From the NCBI GenBank assembly GCA_044340485.1, contig JBIITN010000007.1, positions 18,853 through 82,852 of the forward strand: a DNA stretch of 64,000 nt, read 5' to 3'. The notes under the pieces are model-generated. The model saw only the letters and a list, made by a program, of their open reading frames with translations, did not search any database and was not told the origin of the DNA. The position numbers and the translations under genes are program-made. This stretch comes from UBA2093 sp044340485 (GTDB lineage: Bacteria > Actinomycetota > Acidimicrobiia > Acidimicrobiales > Ilumatobacteraceae). How positions within the stretch are numbered: the first letter of the stretch is position 1; every line of letters begins with the position of its first letter. This document shows positions 45,370 through 54,907 of the stretch, piece after piece.

Positions 45370-45750
45370 TTACCGTCTGCCGGCGTACAAAGACACAGAT
45401 CCCATCGCTGCAGCGACCGCAATCGCTATTTCAACCACGGCGACGCCTGGCGTGTCAGCGACATCGGGCAGAGCGCATAGTGCAATACCAACTGATGCAC
45501 AGATGCCAACAAGAGGAGTCCATTGAGACCACCACAATGCCGTCACTATTGGAGCGGCAACGATCACCGCAACAATGAGGACATACAACAGCGGAGCAGG
45601 GTCGACTGAGGGTCCAAGCCACCATGGCGGTTTGCCAACGGTCCGACCAGTGACTCCTACTGAGATCATGCAAAACAGCACCGCCGCCCACGTCGTCAAG
45701 GCGATATATCGCCAACTCTGAGTTAAGCCTGGTCCCGTAGAAGACGCCAT
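45370..45750 (-). CDS. Small integral membrane protein
   Basis: 126 residues with four hydrophobic segments (about 10-30, 45-65, 70-85, 90-115 from the ATG). TACCGT is seven bases before ATG 45750, favouring this start over GTG 45759. Located between argG and a divergent glycosyltransferase. Family not recognised. Confidence 0.65.
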   Translation of the reverse strand: MASSTGPGLTQSWRYIALTTWAAVLFCMISVGVTGRTVGKPPWWLGPSVDPAPLLYVLIVAVIVAAPIVTALWWSQWTPLVGICASVGIALCALPDVADTPGVAVVEIAIAVAAAMGSVSLYAGRR

Positions 45751-45809
45751 TTGGTACACGGTAGTGCCCGATGTTGCTATCAGAAAGTCACGACTAGCCT
45801 GTGGCGTGC

Positions 45810-46577
45810 ATGGACCACTCGAGTTTCCGCAAACTCTCTGTCTTTTTTCCGATGTGGAACGAAGAGAATTACATCGAGCGCGCGATCGATGCTGCGCGTG
45901 AAGAATGCCAAGAGTTAATCAATTCTCGCGAGATTGCTGATTATGAGTTGATCATTGTGAACGACGCGTCAACCGATGACACGGGAAAGATCGCAAACAA
46001 GCTTGCGGCGAATGATCCACGGGTACGTGTGATTCATCACGATTCCAATCGCAAACTTGGTGGCTCAATGAAGTCGGGTTTTGCCGCGGCAGATGGTGAT
46101 CTTGTGTTGTATACCGATGCGGACTTGCCCTTCGATATGCATGATGTACATCGGGCCATTAGGTTGTTGCGCTATTACGACGCCGACATCGTGAGTGCGT
46201 ATCGATTTGATCGAACCGGCGAGGGCTATGTACGCACCGTCTATTCGTTCTTCTACAACATGCTTGTGCGGGTGTTGTTTGGTGTCCGTATGAGAGACAT
46301 CAACTTTGCATTCAAGATTTGCCGAACCCGAATCTTTGAACATGTCACACTGAAGAGTGAGGGTTCTTTTATTGATGCCGAGTTAATGGTTCGAGCTAAA
46401 AAGCTTGGATACACCGTGATCCAATTTGGAACTGATTATTTCCCCCGCACCCGCGGAGTGTCAACGCTTAGTTCGCCTCGCGTCATCGTGAAAATCTTGC
46501 GGGAGGCATGGTCACTTCGCAAAGAACTGCGCCGTATCACGCCAATCAACCATGCTGGGTCGAGATCCGAGCGTTAG
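45810..46577 (+). CDS. Family 2 glycosyltransferase
   Basis: 255 residues. FFPMWNEENYIERAI is the entry strand, IVNDASTDDTGKIA and TDADLPFDMHD give the nucleotide and metal Asp residues, and MRDINFAFKICRT is typical of dolichol/polyprenyl-phosphate hexose transferases. There is no C-terminal membrane domain, so the product, possibly polyprenyl-phosphate mannose or glucose, is inferred. TAGCCT (45795-45800) lies nine bases before the ATG; a GTG directly after it (45801) is an alternative. Confidence 0.85.
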   Translation: MDHSSFRKLSVFFPMWNEENYIERAIDAAREECQELINSREIADYELIIVNDASTDDTGKIANKLAANDPRVRVIHHDSNRKLGGSMKSGFAAADGDLVLYTDADLPFDMHDVHRAIRLLRYYDADIVSAYRFDRTGEGYVRTVYSFFYNMLVRVLFGVRMRDINFAFKICRTRIFEHVTLKSEGSFIDAELMVRAKKLGYTVIQFGTDYFPRTRGVSTLSSPRVIVKILREAWSLRKELRRITPINHAGSRSER

Positions 46578-46673
46578 TCCAGGCATCTTGTTGCTAGCCC
46601 GAACAGTATTCGGCCTTTTCTATTAGCGGGCCGCTGACAGTGACGAGATGGCAGTTGGTAGCGTCTTGGTTCT

Positions 46674-47774
46674 GTGAGCGACACCCCCATGCTTCCGCCG
46701 TTCCCGCCCGAGCGCGATAACGGCGTAGGTGCAGATGAGGTACATCCCGTCGCGCATTGGTATGTGCGTTGGCGCCCAGCTCTTGTGTCCGCGGCGGTTT
46801 TTGCCACTGTGGTCGCGGCAATTGTCCTTACTCGCGACGGCGACAGTGTCACCGACGCAGGTACTACAACTACTACCGCAAGCGTCACGACAGTACCGCA
46901 AGGGGATGTGTCGCTTGCTCCGATCACCCAAATTGTGAAGCGTGGTGATCGTGGCGAAGATGTGCGTCGCATCCAGCAACGTTTGAAAGATTTGCGTTTT
47001 GATCCGGGCCCGATTGATGGCGTGTTTGGTGGAGACACCGCGATGGCAGTGTGGGCGTTTCAAAAACTGGTGTTGAAATATCAACGTGATGAAATTGTTG
47101 ATTTAGTGACGCCTGAAATGTGGGATGTCATGCGTCAAGACATTGAAGTTCTTCCGCGTCGACCAGGAGCTCAAACCGCAACCCACGTAGAGATTTATCT
47201 TCCCGAACAAGCAATGGTTGTATTTAAAGACCGGGTGCCCATTCTCATGACACATATTTCTTCTGGCGATGGTCAGGAATGGTGTGAAGAAGTGACAATT
47301 GACCCTGGTGAAGATGGAAACCGAAACGGGAAAGAGCCGATCACGAAGGGTGTGTGTGGTGTGTCTTGGACACCGGGCGGCATTTATTATTTCTATCGAC
47401 GTGTTTCTGGCTTGCGCGAAAGCCAGCTTGGTTCGATGTGGAATCCTGTGTATTTCAACTACGGGATTGCAGTGCACGGCGCCATGCAAGTTCCCGAAGG
47501 CCCAGCGTCTCATGGGTGTATTCGTATCCCTATTTTCATTTCGGAGTATTTCCCTGTGATGGTGGACTACGGCGACCGCGTGTATGTGTTTGATGGTGTG
47601 AAAGAACCAGAAGATTATGGTTCACCTCCGCCAATCTTTAATAAGGACGATCCGAACTACACAACGACCACGTCGACGTCAACAACGACGACAACGTTGC
47701 CGCGCACGACTACAACGCGTCCTACACCCACTACAACTACAACTACTGTGCCCGCTGCGCCAGCAGGTGAATGA
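46674..47774 (+). CDS. L,D-transpeptidase with peptidoglycan-binding domain
   Basis: 366 residues: cytosolic N-terminus, a signal anchor around 33-52, a Thr-rich linker, a peptidoglycan-binding domain (about 85-150; KRGDRGEDVRRIQQRL and GVFGGDTAMAVWAFQ) and a YkuD catalytic domain (about 170-310). The catalytic Cys lies in HGAMQVPEGPASHGCIRIP. The tail is Thr/Pro-rich low complexity. It would form 3-3 cross-links in the wall. GTG start; TAGCGT nine bases upstream. Confidence 0.92.
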   Translation: MSDTPMLPPFPPERDNGVGADEVHPVAHWYVRWRPALVSAAVFATVVAAIVLTRDGDSVTDAGTTTTTASVTTVPQGDVSLAPITQIVKRGDRGEDVRRIQQRLKDLRFDPGPIDGVFGGDTAMAVWAFQKLVLKYQRDEIVDLVTPEMWDVMRQDIEVLPRRPGAQTATHVEIYLPEQAMVVFKDRVPILMTHISSGDGQEWCEEVTIDPGEDGNRNGKEPITKGVCGVSWTPGGIYYFYRRVSGLRESQLGSMWNPVYFNYGIAVHGAMQVPEGPASHGCIRIPIFISEYFPVMVDYGDRVYVFDGVKEPEDYGSPPPIFNKDDPNYTTTTSTSTTTTTLPRTTTTRPTPTTTTTTVPAAPAGE

Positions 47775-47813
47775 TATGTGTTGCTTTGCAACGGGGCAGA
47801 TTCTGATTGTTGC

Positions 47814-49361
47814 TTACGTCGCGATGTTGTGACGGATCTCTATCGGGTAATTCAACACACGTTCGAGTAAGTCAATACGTTCCTGGGTGGCATAAGTGTT
47901 GAGGGACAGATCAATGTCGTTGTCGCCATAGAGATGAAGTCGAAGAGATTCTCCCTTCTTTTTCATCTTTATGTCTGTGCAGCGGCCATCGTGTGTGCGA
48001 TCAAGCCCAATCGCTACGCGTAATATTCCTGCGAGTAATGACACTGTCTCGCGGTCGTCACTACTGAGCGCAGCAAATTGTTCGTGTGAGATCTTTGGTT
48101 CACTCTTTCTGTGGTAACGCGCTACTTGTGCCACAATTTCTAGTTCTCGTTCATTAAAGCCAATGAGATCAGCATTGCGGATGATGTAGTACGAGTGAAG
48201 GTGATGCTTGCTGTGCGAAATAACCAGACCGCAGTTAGCCATTAACGCTGCCGCTTCCAGGAACACGCGGTGGCGAGCTTCGAGTGGTTGCATCTCATCG
48301 AGTTCGTCAAAGATCTTGGTGGCGAGTTGGGCAACGTGAATGTTGTGTGTCATGTCGGGCGAACAACGTTTTGCTAAGCGCATTGCGCTCTCGATGGCGA
48401 TATCTCGTAGGTCGCCATGGAATTGGGGGTGTGCACGACGGGATGCTTCTAGCAACACTCCCTCGCGTAATGCGTAGTCGCAAAACGTGAACGTTGTGAT
48501 TCCAAATGACTGAGCCATTGTGTTGAGAATGATCGCACCCGCCACGATGATGTCTGCGCGATTGCTGTCGAGCCCAACGATGTTCAGGCGCGATTGTGGA
48601 TTTGGTGCGCTAATGAGCTGTCCGGTTATTCGATGAAGTTCTGTTGCACTAAATGTTGCGCCGTTCATGATGCGTGGCAATTCGCCACGTTCTGCCACCC
48701 AGCACATCTTGGCCAGAGTTTCTGCAGTGCCTGAGGTGATAACTGCAATGTCGTGCTGTGCTTCTCTGATGTCGCGGGCAACTGGTTCAATGAGGGATTG
48801 AATAAATGCTTGACAAGCCAATGGCGCAGCAGGATGAACAGCAGTGCCCGAGAAGAATCTGTTCGTGAGGCGCACTGCTCCAAGCTTGAAACTTCGTACA
48901 AACGTTTCGATGCCATGATCGGCAACGGTGACTTCGGTTGAGCCACCGCCGATGTCGATGAGTAGCGCTGTCGAGTCTGACAAGGGGAGGGATTGTTGCA
49001 CTCCAGCGTGAATGAGGCGCGCTTCTTCTACTCCAGAGATCACTTCAATGTGAATACCGGTCTCTGTGAGTGCGCGAGCAACAAACTCAGCACTGTTTGT
49101 TGCCTCACGTACTGCACTAGTGGCAACAGCGACGATCGACGCTTTATGGGCGTCGGCGACCTTTTTCATGTGGTGCAATGCGTCGATACCGCGATTCATC
49201 GCATCTTTGCTGAGCATCTTCATGTCGCCACCGCCTTCGCCGAGACGGACGTTGCGCTTCTCACGTGTCAGTACTTGGAATCCGTTAGGAGTGTCGCGGG
49301 CGATAACTAAATGAAAACTATTCGTCCCAACATCTAGTGCAGCGATAGTCGGGTAACTCAT
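47814..49361 (-). CDS. Ppx/GppA phosphatase family protein
   Basis: 515 residues. ALDVGTNSFHLVIA is the phosphate-1 loop of the actin-like fold, ATSAVREA and IDIGGGSTEVTVAD the phosphate-2 region, and VITSGTAETLAKM follows. The C-terminal ~200 residues (EAAALMANCGLVISHSKHHLHSYYII) resemble an HD domain. The enzyme hydrolyses polyphosphate and/or pppGpp. The ATG overlaps the stop of the DUF305 gene by 4 bp, so the two are co-transcribed. Confidence 0.92.
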   Translation of the reverse strand: MSYPTIAALDVGTNSFHLVIARDTPNGFQVLTREKRNVRLGEGGGDMKMLSKDAMNRGIDALHHMKKVADAHKASIVAVATSAVREATNSAEFVARALTETGIHIEVISGVEEARLIHAGVQQSLPLSDSTALLIDIGGGSTEVTVADHGIETFVRSFKLGAVRLTNRFFSGTAVHPAAPLACQAFIQSLIEPVARDIREAQHDIAVITSGTAETLAKMCWVAERGELPRIMNGATFSATELHRITGQLISAPNPQSRLNIVGLDSNRADIIVAGAIILNTMAQSFGITTFTFCDYALREGVLLEASRRAHPQFHGDLRDIAIESAMRLAKRCSPDMTHNIHVAQLATKIFDELDEMQPLEARHRVFLEAAALMANCGLVISHSKHHLHSYYIIRNADLIGFNERELEIVAQVARYHRKSEPKISHEQFAALSSDDRETVSLLAGILRVAIGLDRTHDGRCTDIKMKKKGESLRLHLYGDNDIDLSLNTYATQERIDLLERVLNYPIEIRHNIAT

Positions 49362-50029
49362 GCGCTGTCTGCAAGTGACCGAAGCTCGTTGATTTCGCCA
49401 GTTTGTTCACGAAGCATTGACTCTGCCATTTTTCGCACCTCGGGATGTTTGGCATTTTCCATGGCGTACTCGACCATGTGTACACCACCCAAGTGATGGG
49501 CAATCATGAGATCACGGAACAGTGCATCGGCTTCTGCATCTCGAGATTTCTGTAGTTGCTCCATTTGTTCATCGGTTGCATAGCCGGGCATTCGGTCGAT
49601 TGGCGTTGGTTCATTCATCCACCCCATTACTTGGTCAGTGAGGTTGGTTTCAGACTCTTTAAACATGCGAAGCAACTGAATCATTCGTCCCGTTTCCATT
49701 GACTGGGTTAACAAGATTTCACGGGCGATCATTCTTTGTACGGTGTTACCGTTCGGTGAAGCTTCAAGGTAGGTCATTGCCATGATCGACGCTTGTTCAT
49801 GGTGGATGCGCATGTCTTGGAGGAAGCCCACGTCAACTGAGTTATGGCTGAGATCAGACGACTGGCTGCCAAGGAGGTAACCAATCCCGAAAGACCCAAG
49901 TAAGCCCGCCACTGCAAGTAGCACGATATTGATGGGATTCTTCCACAAAGGCAGAACTCGAACATCGGTTGAACCGGACCCCAAATTGTCGGAGGTGCCA
50001 AGTTTCATGTCTTCGGTAATTTCTGCCAT
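49358..50029 (-). CDS. DUF305 membrane-anchored protein
   Basis: 223 residues. A single membrane helix (about residues 30-48) follows a short cytosolic part, and the outside domain has the paired His motifs MRIHHEQASIM and MIAHHLGGVHMV typical of DUF305, suspected metal-binding proteins of the ferritin-like type. TACCGT lies seven bases before ATG 50029, preferred over GTG 50038. Transcribed with the Ppx/GppA gene. Confidence 0.86.
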   Translation of the reverse strand: MAEITEDMKLGTSDNLGSGSTDVRVLPLWKNPINIVLLAVAGLLGSFGIGYLLGSQSSDLSHNSVDVGFLQDMRIHHEQASIMAMTYLEASPNGNTVQRMIAREILLTQSMETGRMIQLLRMFKESETNLTDQVMGWMNEPTPIDRMPGYATDEQMEQLQKSRDAEADALFRDLMIAHHLGGVHMVEYAMENAKHPEVRKMAESMLREQTGEINELRSLADSA

Positions 50030-50036
50030 ATAACCC

Positions 50037-50049
50037 ACGGTAGTAGTGT
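50037..50049. promoter_or_regulatory. Back-to-back divergent -10 boxes (DUF305 / bioY)
   Basis: ACGGTA (50037-50042; TACCGT on the minus strand, seven bases from ATG 50029) and TAGTGT (50044-50049, nine bases from ATG 50059) lie within a 29-bp gap. Confidence 0.5.
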
Positions 50050-50058
50050 TTTGCTCCT

Positions 50059-50664
50059 ATGAACCCAGCTACAGCCACTGTTCTCTCTGACCTTGTTCCG
50101 TTGCGTTTTGCCCGTCGCGGCACGATCGCACGTGATGCCGTGCTTATTGTCGGCTTTGCTCTTGTCACCGCAATTGCGGCCCAAATTTCTATCCCGCTGG
50201 GATTCACCCCAGTTCCATTGACTGGTCAGACATTCGCGGTTCTTCTAGCTGGCAGTGTCCTTGGCGTTCGTCGCGGTGTGGCGAGTCAGGGCCTCTATTG
50301 GGTCATGGGGCTCATTGGCTTGCCGTTTTATGCCGGTGGAGAAGGCGGCTGGTCAAACGGTACGGGAACCACTCTCGGATACTTTGTGGGCTTCATGGTC
50401 GCCGCAGCAATTGTTGGATATCTCGCAGAACGCCGTAACGACCGTAATTTCGTGTCTTCAATGTCCGCAATGGCAATGGCAACCGTTGCGATCTATGCGT
50501 GTGGTGCCACATGGTTGGCCATCAAGTTGAACATTCCGTTTGCTGCCGGTGAAACCAATGCAATTTCGCTCGGAGTTACTCCATTTTTGGTTGGTGATGT
50601 CGTGAAGATGGCGCTGGCTGGAGCGATTGCCCCCACTGTGTGGGCATTTGCATCACGTCGCTGA
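50059..50664 (+). CDS. bioY: Biotin transporter BioY (ECF S component)
   Basis: 201 residues with about six helices. GFTPVPLTGQTFAVLLAGSVLGVRRGVASQGLYWVMGLIGLPFYAGGEGG, split by helices, is the BioY core; VTPFLVGDVVKMALAGAIAP is the C-terminal motif. Takes up biotin with or without ECF ATPases; none is next to it. Biotin serves acyl-CoA carboxylases. No BirA-like operator is visible. Confidence 0.93.
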   Translation: MNPATATVLSDLVPLRFARRGTIARDAVLIVGFALVTAIAAQISIPLGFTPVPLTGQTFAVLLAGSVLGVRRGVASQGLYWVMGLIGLPFYAGGEGGWSNGTGTTLGYFVGFMVAAAIVGYLAERRNDRNFVSSMSAMAMATVAIYACGATWLAIKLNIPFAAGETNAISLGVTPFLVGDVVKMALAGAIAPTVWAFASRR

Positions 50665-50687
50665 CGCAACTTATGTAGTTTCTGTAC

Positions 50688-52271
50688 GTGCCAATCATGT
50701 CTGGCGAGTCGCCACAGTTTTTTGCTGATCTCGCGGCGGTGCGTTCTCGGTTTGAATCCCTACGACTCGCGGGGCTGGCATCACTTTTTGCATCCGACGA
50801 ATGGCGTGCGCAGAACCTTTCCCTTCAGTGTGGGCATCTGTATGTCGATTTTTCAAAACAGTTTGTCACTGTCGATCTCATTCAGAAGTTATGCGATTTT
50901 GCACGACACTGTGGAGTTGATGAACTTCGAAACATGATGCTCGCCGGAGCGGTGGTCAATGCAACCGAACAACGTCCTGCGTTGCATACGGCATTGCGTG
51001 ACGAGAAATTGTCAACGCAAGAAGCGCAGATCGCACAGAAAGAACTCGAGAAAGCCGCCGCCCTCGCAGACAAGATTTATGCTGGCGGATTCACCGATGT
51101 TGTGAATATCGGAATCGGGGGTAGTGATCTCGGTCCCGCGATGGCCTATACGGCGCTTCGGAGATTTCGAGAAGGTTCGCGAGTCCATTTTGTGTCAAAC
51201 ATTGATCCAGCTGATCTTGATTCGGTGTTGTCGTCCTGTGAGGCGAACAAAACACTATTTGTCTTGGTCTCTAAGACTTTCACCACGGCTGAGACAATGC
51301 GTAATGCGAATCGCGCGCGTCAGTGGTTGTCAGATGCAGGGGTGTCAGACACTTCACGGCATTTTGTTGCTTGCACATCCGCTCCAGACGTTGCCAGCCG
51401 ATGGGGGATCGACGAGACACACATCTTGGAATTTTGGCCATGGGTAGGTGGCAGATTTTCGCTGAGTTCGGTGGCGGGATTTTCACTGTTGCTTGGTATC
51501 GGAGTAGACAATTTCCGACGCATGTTGCATGGCATGCACACAATGGACGAGCACTTTGCTTCAGCGCCATTTGAACAAAATGCTGCAGTGTTGCATGGGC
51601 TTATTGCATTCATGAACGCATCTATCGCGGGTTGGAACTCAGTGGCAGTGGTTCCTTACAGTCATGATCTTGCGCGCTTGCCCGCATTTTTGCAACAACT
51701 CATTATGGAAAGTAACGGTAAGTCCGTAAAAGCAAATGGGAAGCCGGTGGTGTTTGCTACTTCACCGATCGTGTGGGGAGAAGCGGGCACGAATGGACAG
51801 CATGCGTTCTTTCAATTGCTTCACCAAGGAATGCACGTTATTCCCGTTGACTTCATTGGCGTCGCATCATCCACGGGAAGTGATAGCAACGCACATCAAG
51901 AATTGATTGCAAACATGGTTGCTCAATCACGCGCACTTGCATTTGGTCGTTCACGCGAAGAAATAGAAGACGCACGGTCATCTGCGCAACTCGCGCCTCA
52001 CCGAGTCTCATCAGGAAATCGACCCAGCACAACAGTGTTTGCGTCGTCACTCACCCCTGAAGTTCTTGGCGAGATCATTGCTTTATATGAACATTCAACC
52101 GTCGTCCAAGGATGGATGATGGGGGTGAATAGTTTCGACCAGTGGGGTGTGGAACTTGGTAAGACAATCGCCAAAGATGTCTTGAATTCATTGGGTCACG
52201 GTGGGGGTGTGTCAGAGTTTGATTCATCAACAAATGAACTCTTGCATTGGTACCTCACCCATCGCGATTAG
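50688..52271 (+). CDS. pgi: Glucose-6-phosphate isomerase
   Basis: 527 residues. NIGIGGSDLGPAMAY, VSKTFTTAETMRNA (phosphate loop), VGGRFSLSSVAGFSLLLGIG, FFQLLHQGMHVIPVDFIG and NSFDQWGVELGK are the PGI signatures. Interconverts glucose- and fructose-6-phosphate in the cytosol. GTG 50688 lies six bases after TAGTTT (50676-50681), supporting a leaderless start over the ATG three codons later. Confidence 0.95.
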   Translation: MPIMSGESPQFFADLAAVRSRFESLRLAGLASLFASDEWRAQNLSLQCGHLYVDFSKQFVTVDLIQKLCDFARHCGVDELRNMMLAGAVVNATEQRPALHTALRDEKLSTQEAQIAQKELEKAAALADKIYAGGFTDVVNIGIGGSDLGPAMAYTALRRFREGSRVHFVSNIDPADLDSVLSSCEANKTLFVLVSKTFTTAETMRNANRARQWLSDAGVSDTSRHFVACTSAPDVASRWGIDETHILEFWPWVGGRFSLSSVAGFSLLLGIGVDNFRRMLHGMHTMDEHFASAPFEQNAAVLHGLIAFMNASIAGWNSVAVVPYSHDLARLPAFLQQLIMESNGKSVKANGKPVVFATSPIVWGEAGTNGQHAFFQLLHQGMHVIPVDFIGVASSTGSDSNAHQELIANMVAQSRALAFGRSREEIEDARSSAQLAPHRVSSGNRPSTTVFASSLTPEVLGEIIALYEHSTVVQGWMMGVNSFDQWGVELGKTIAKDVLNSLGHGGGVSEFDSSTNELLHWYLTHRD

Positions 52272-52340
52272 TTGAGAAAGACGTGTTGATAACACTCTGA
52301 CTAGTAGGCGTCAACACTTTTGTGGTCTATCCTTCGCGAG

Positions 52341-53288
52341 GTGGCAACCGCAGATCCAAAACGTGCAACGGAACGAATGCTGAATTTGTTGGCATTAATT
52401 ACTAACTCATTGCGTCCATTGACTTTTGACGAGATTATGAATCGCATGGGTTCGCAGTATCCAGACGGACATGAGGCACGACGCACTGCATTTGAGCGCG
52501 ACAAAAAAGTACTTCGTGAATTGGGTGTTCCATTCACCATGAAAACTCTGGGCGGTGCCGACGCCGGAAAAACCGCATACGCAATTGATAAAAGTGGCTA
52601 CGGTCTCGTTGATTTCGGATTAACTGCTGAGGAAATGTCTGCTTTGCAGGAAGCAGCTGCGTTAGTGCAAACAGGAACGACATGGGGTAAGCAAGCTGTG
52701 CTGTGGCTTGGTGGTGATGTGGTCGACTCTGGTGCTCTCACCGCGTCGCATGTCCCTGCTGACGGAGACACCCTCCCGGTTTTGTGGCAGGCCATTGCTT
52801 CGTCACGACCCGTCGCATTTACATATCACGGGAAATCAAGAAATGTCCATCCCTACGGGCTAGTAAGCCGAAATGGTTTTTGGTATCTCGCGGGCAAAGA
52901 CAGTGTGCGTGATTCTCAAATTGTATTTCGCGTAGACCGTATCGATGGAAATGTCACGATAGACAACGACTCAACATTTGTGCGTCCACAAGACTTTGAG
53001 ATCACTAGTGCGTTTGCTCGCGATCCAAAAGATTTTGTCGAGTCATCCGAGCGAGCACTTGTTCGTATCGATGGTGGAGTAGCGCCCGCAGTCATTCGTG
53101 AACTTGGTGATGAAGCCGTTGTTATACGTCATGATGATGGATCCGTCGACGTGCAGGTTCCGTGTGCCAATCTGATCGCCTTTCGCACATGGCTGTTTGC
53201 AATGGTTGACCGGGCGGAAGTTATTTCGCCACCAGAGATTCGCGAGATGGTGGTGTCATGGTTGCGTGAGATGGTGGAGGTGCACTGA
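52341..53288 (+). CDS. pafB: WYL-domain regulator PafB
   Basis: 315 residues: an N-terminal winged helix (RATERMLNLLALITNSLRP, FERDKKVLRELGVPF) and a WYL domain (about 160-230; YHGKSRNVHPYGLVSRNGFWYLAGKD), then the WCX region. The tandem arrangement with a second WYL protein is that of PafB-PafC, the DNA-damage transcription activator of actinobacteria. TATCCT lies seven bases before GTG 52341. The proteasome genes that often accompany pafBC are absent here. Confidence 0.87.
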   Translation: MATADPKRATERMLNLLALITNSLRPLTFDEIMNRMGSQYPDGHEARRTAFERDKKVLRELGVPFTMKTLGGADAGKTAYAIDKSGYGLVDFGLTAEEMSALQEAAALVQTGTTWGKQAVLWLGGDVVDSGALTASHVPADGDTLPVLWQAIASSRPVAFTYHGKSRNVHPYGLVSRNGFWYLAGKDSVRDSQIVFRVDRIDGNVTIDNDSTFVRPQDFEITSAFARDPKDFVESSERALVRIDGGVAPAVIRELGDEAVVIRHDDGSVDVQVPCANLIAFRTWLFAMVDRAEVISPPEIREMVVSWLREMVEVH

Positions 53289-54241
53289 TGGCTCGTCGTG
53301 GACCACGTGGTGCTGCAGAGCGGCTTCGCGGACTTCTCGTGATGTTGCCGTGGTTAATGCAGCGACAAAGTGTGCGCATCTCTGACATGGCCCGACAATT
53401 CAACATGTCTGAAGCCGACTTGGTGGAAGACCTTGAATTGGCGTCCATGTGTGGAGTGCCGCCCTACACGCCATTTGACCTAGCGGATTTGTGGATCGAC
53501 GACGAATACATCAACGTGGGTCCAAATAAGCAATTTGAACAACGACTTCGTCTCAGCGCACATGAAGCATTTACGTTGAGTGTTCTTGCATCCGCAGCTG
53601 ATGACATCCCTGGTTTTGCCCAAGGTGATCACTTGCAGTCGGCATTGATCAAGCTGCAACGCGTATTGGGTGACAACATGGTTGATGTCGAGACGCAATC
53701 ACCTGAGTTTCTTGACGCGGTGACAGACGCCGCGGGAAGTGGTGAATTGCTCAATATCGTGTACTGGACACCGGCACGCAACGAAGAATCACAACGCATG
53801 GTGGTGGTGCGCTCAGTATTTTCTGACAAAGGGAATTGGTACATGAGTGCTGATGACAGCGCATCGGGCGAACGTCGACATTTTCGTATCGACCGTATAC
53901 GTGCTCTTGAGCCAACAGGTCAATTCTCTGCCGTCACACGTGAACCCGTCGACATCCCACAGTGGTTCTCAGACGCCCCACACACGGACACAGTGGTGGC
54001 ACATGTACTGCCTCACGCGGCGTGGATTGTCGAGTCATATCCGTGTCGGTCAATCTCGGAAAACCCAGATGGGTCTCTCGACATTGAAATGGTGGTTAGT
54101 AGCGAACATTGGTTAAGCCGCATGGTGTTGCGTGCTGGAGATGGAATTTCAGTTACGTCACCTTCACATCTCGTAGATGTTGCTCAAAGAGCTGCTAGTC
54201 AGGTACTCACGCGCTACGAGAGCAAAACAGCGTCGAGCTGA
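53288..54241 (+). CDS. pafC: WYL-domain regulator PafC
   Basis: 317 residues. LRGLLVMLPWLMQRQSVRIS and FNMSEADLVEDLELASMCGVPP are the PafC-type helix-turn-helix; the WYL core is at about 150-215 (IVYWTPARNEESQRMVVVRSVFSDKGNWYM), but the W-Y-L triad itself is weakly kept. ATG overlaps the pafB stop (TGATG), so subunits are coupled. The 3' end overlaps the convergent exonuclease by 28 bp. Confidence 0.87.
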   Translation: MARRGPRGAAERLRGLLVMLPWLMQRQSVRISDMARQFNMSEADLVEDLELASMCGVPPYTPFDLADLWIDDEYINVGPNKQFEQRLRLSAHEAFTLSVLASAADDIPGFAQGDHLQSALIKLQRVLGDNMVDVETQSPEFLDAVTDAAGSGELLNIVYWTPARNEESQRMVVVRSVFSDKGNWYMSADDSASGERRHFRIDRIRALEPTGQFSAVTREPVDIPQWFSDAPHTDTVVAHVLPHAAWIVESYPCRSISENPDGSLDIEMVVSSEHWLSRMVLRAGDGISVTSPSHLVDVAQRAASQVLTRYESKTASS

Positions 54242-54861
54242 TCGACGTTTTCGATGTGAAGATCGCCCAAGATTTTGGGCAATAAGAGAGCAGCAGCTAT
54301 TGCATCGGACAGTGCATCGTGTGAACGTCCGGGGTCAACCCCATAGTGCTCACAGAGAGTGCCGAGTTTGTGGGATCTCTCGCTGTCGTGGTCGATGAGT
54401 CGCGACAGCCTGACGGTGTCAAGTGATCGCGATAACCATTGAGAATACGGTTCAACTAGCCCTACCCGCTGTGCCTCTGCCATGAGAAAACCGATATCGA
54501 ACGGGGCATTGTGCGCAACAAAAATATGGTGTGCACCAAACTCAAGAAGTTGCTCGAGTGCTACCCGTAATGGTGTGCCATCGCGAACTTGTGCGGCGGA
54601 TATGCCATGAATGTGTTCTGCATCGTGCTCGTATTGCTCTGGACATTCGGGTTTCACGATGGTCTCAAATTGTGAGTGAATGATGCCATCGCCAGACACA
54701 ATGACCGCGCCCAATTGCAACACACGGTTGCTGTCGGCATAAAACCCGGTGGTCTCGGTATCGACGACGGTGAACAACACATCGGACAGGGGGATACTGG
54801 GCGCGCTCATTTCTGATGTGTTGATGTCGGAAAAGTTCGTATGGGGCGGCTCACGAGTCAT
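54214..54861 (-). CDS. DEDDh 3'-5' exonuclease (DnaQ-like)
   Basis: 215 residues. VVDTETTGFYADSNRVLQLGAV is Exo I (DxE), VAHNAPFDIGFLMAEA Exo II, and HDALSDAIAAALLL Exo III with the catalytic His-Asp. Similar to the DNA polymerase III epsilon proofreading subunit and to stand-alone DEDDh nucleases. TACGGT lies seven bases before ATG 54861, which gives the better start than the ORF's ATG 22 codons upstream. Confidence 0.9.
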   Translation of the reverse strand: MTREPPHTNFSDINTSEMSAPSIPLSDVLFTVVDTETTGFYADSNRVLQLGAVIVSGDGIIHSQFETIVKPECPEQYEHDAEHIHGISAAQVRDGTPLRVALEQLLEFGAHHIFVAHNAPFDIGFLMAEAQRVGLVEPYSQWLSRSLDTVRLSRLIDHDSERSHKLGTLCEHYGVDPGRSHDALSDAIAAALLLPKILGDLHIENVDQLDAVLLS

Positions 54862-54907
54862 TGCTGTAACCGTACTGATGCGGTGTGTCAGAAGATAAAT
54901 GCAACTG

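Noticed and set aside
49958..49973. TCGAACATCGGTTGAA, a LexA-box-like sequence
   Set aside because: Two mismatches in the second half site and located inside the DUF305 coding sequence.
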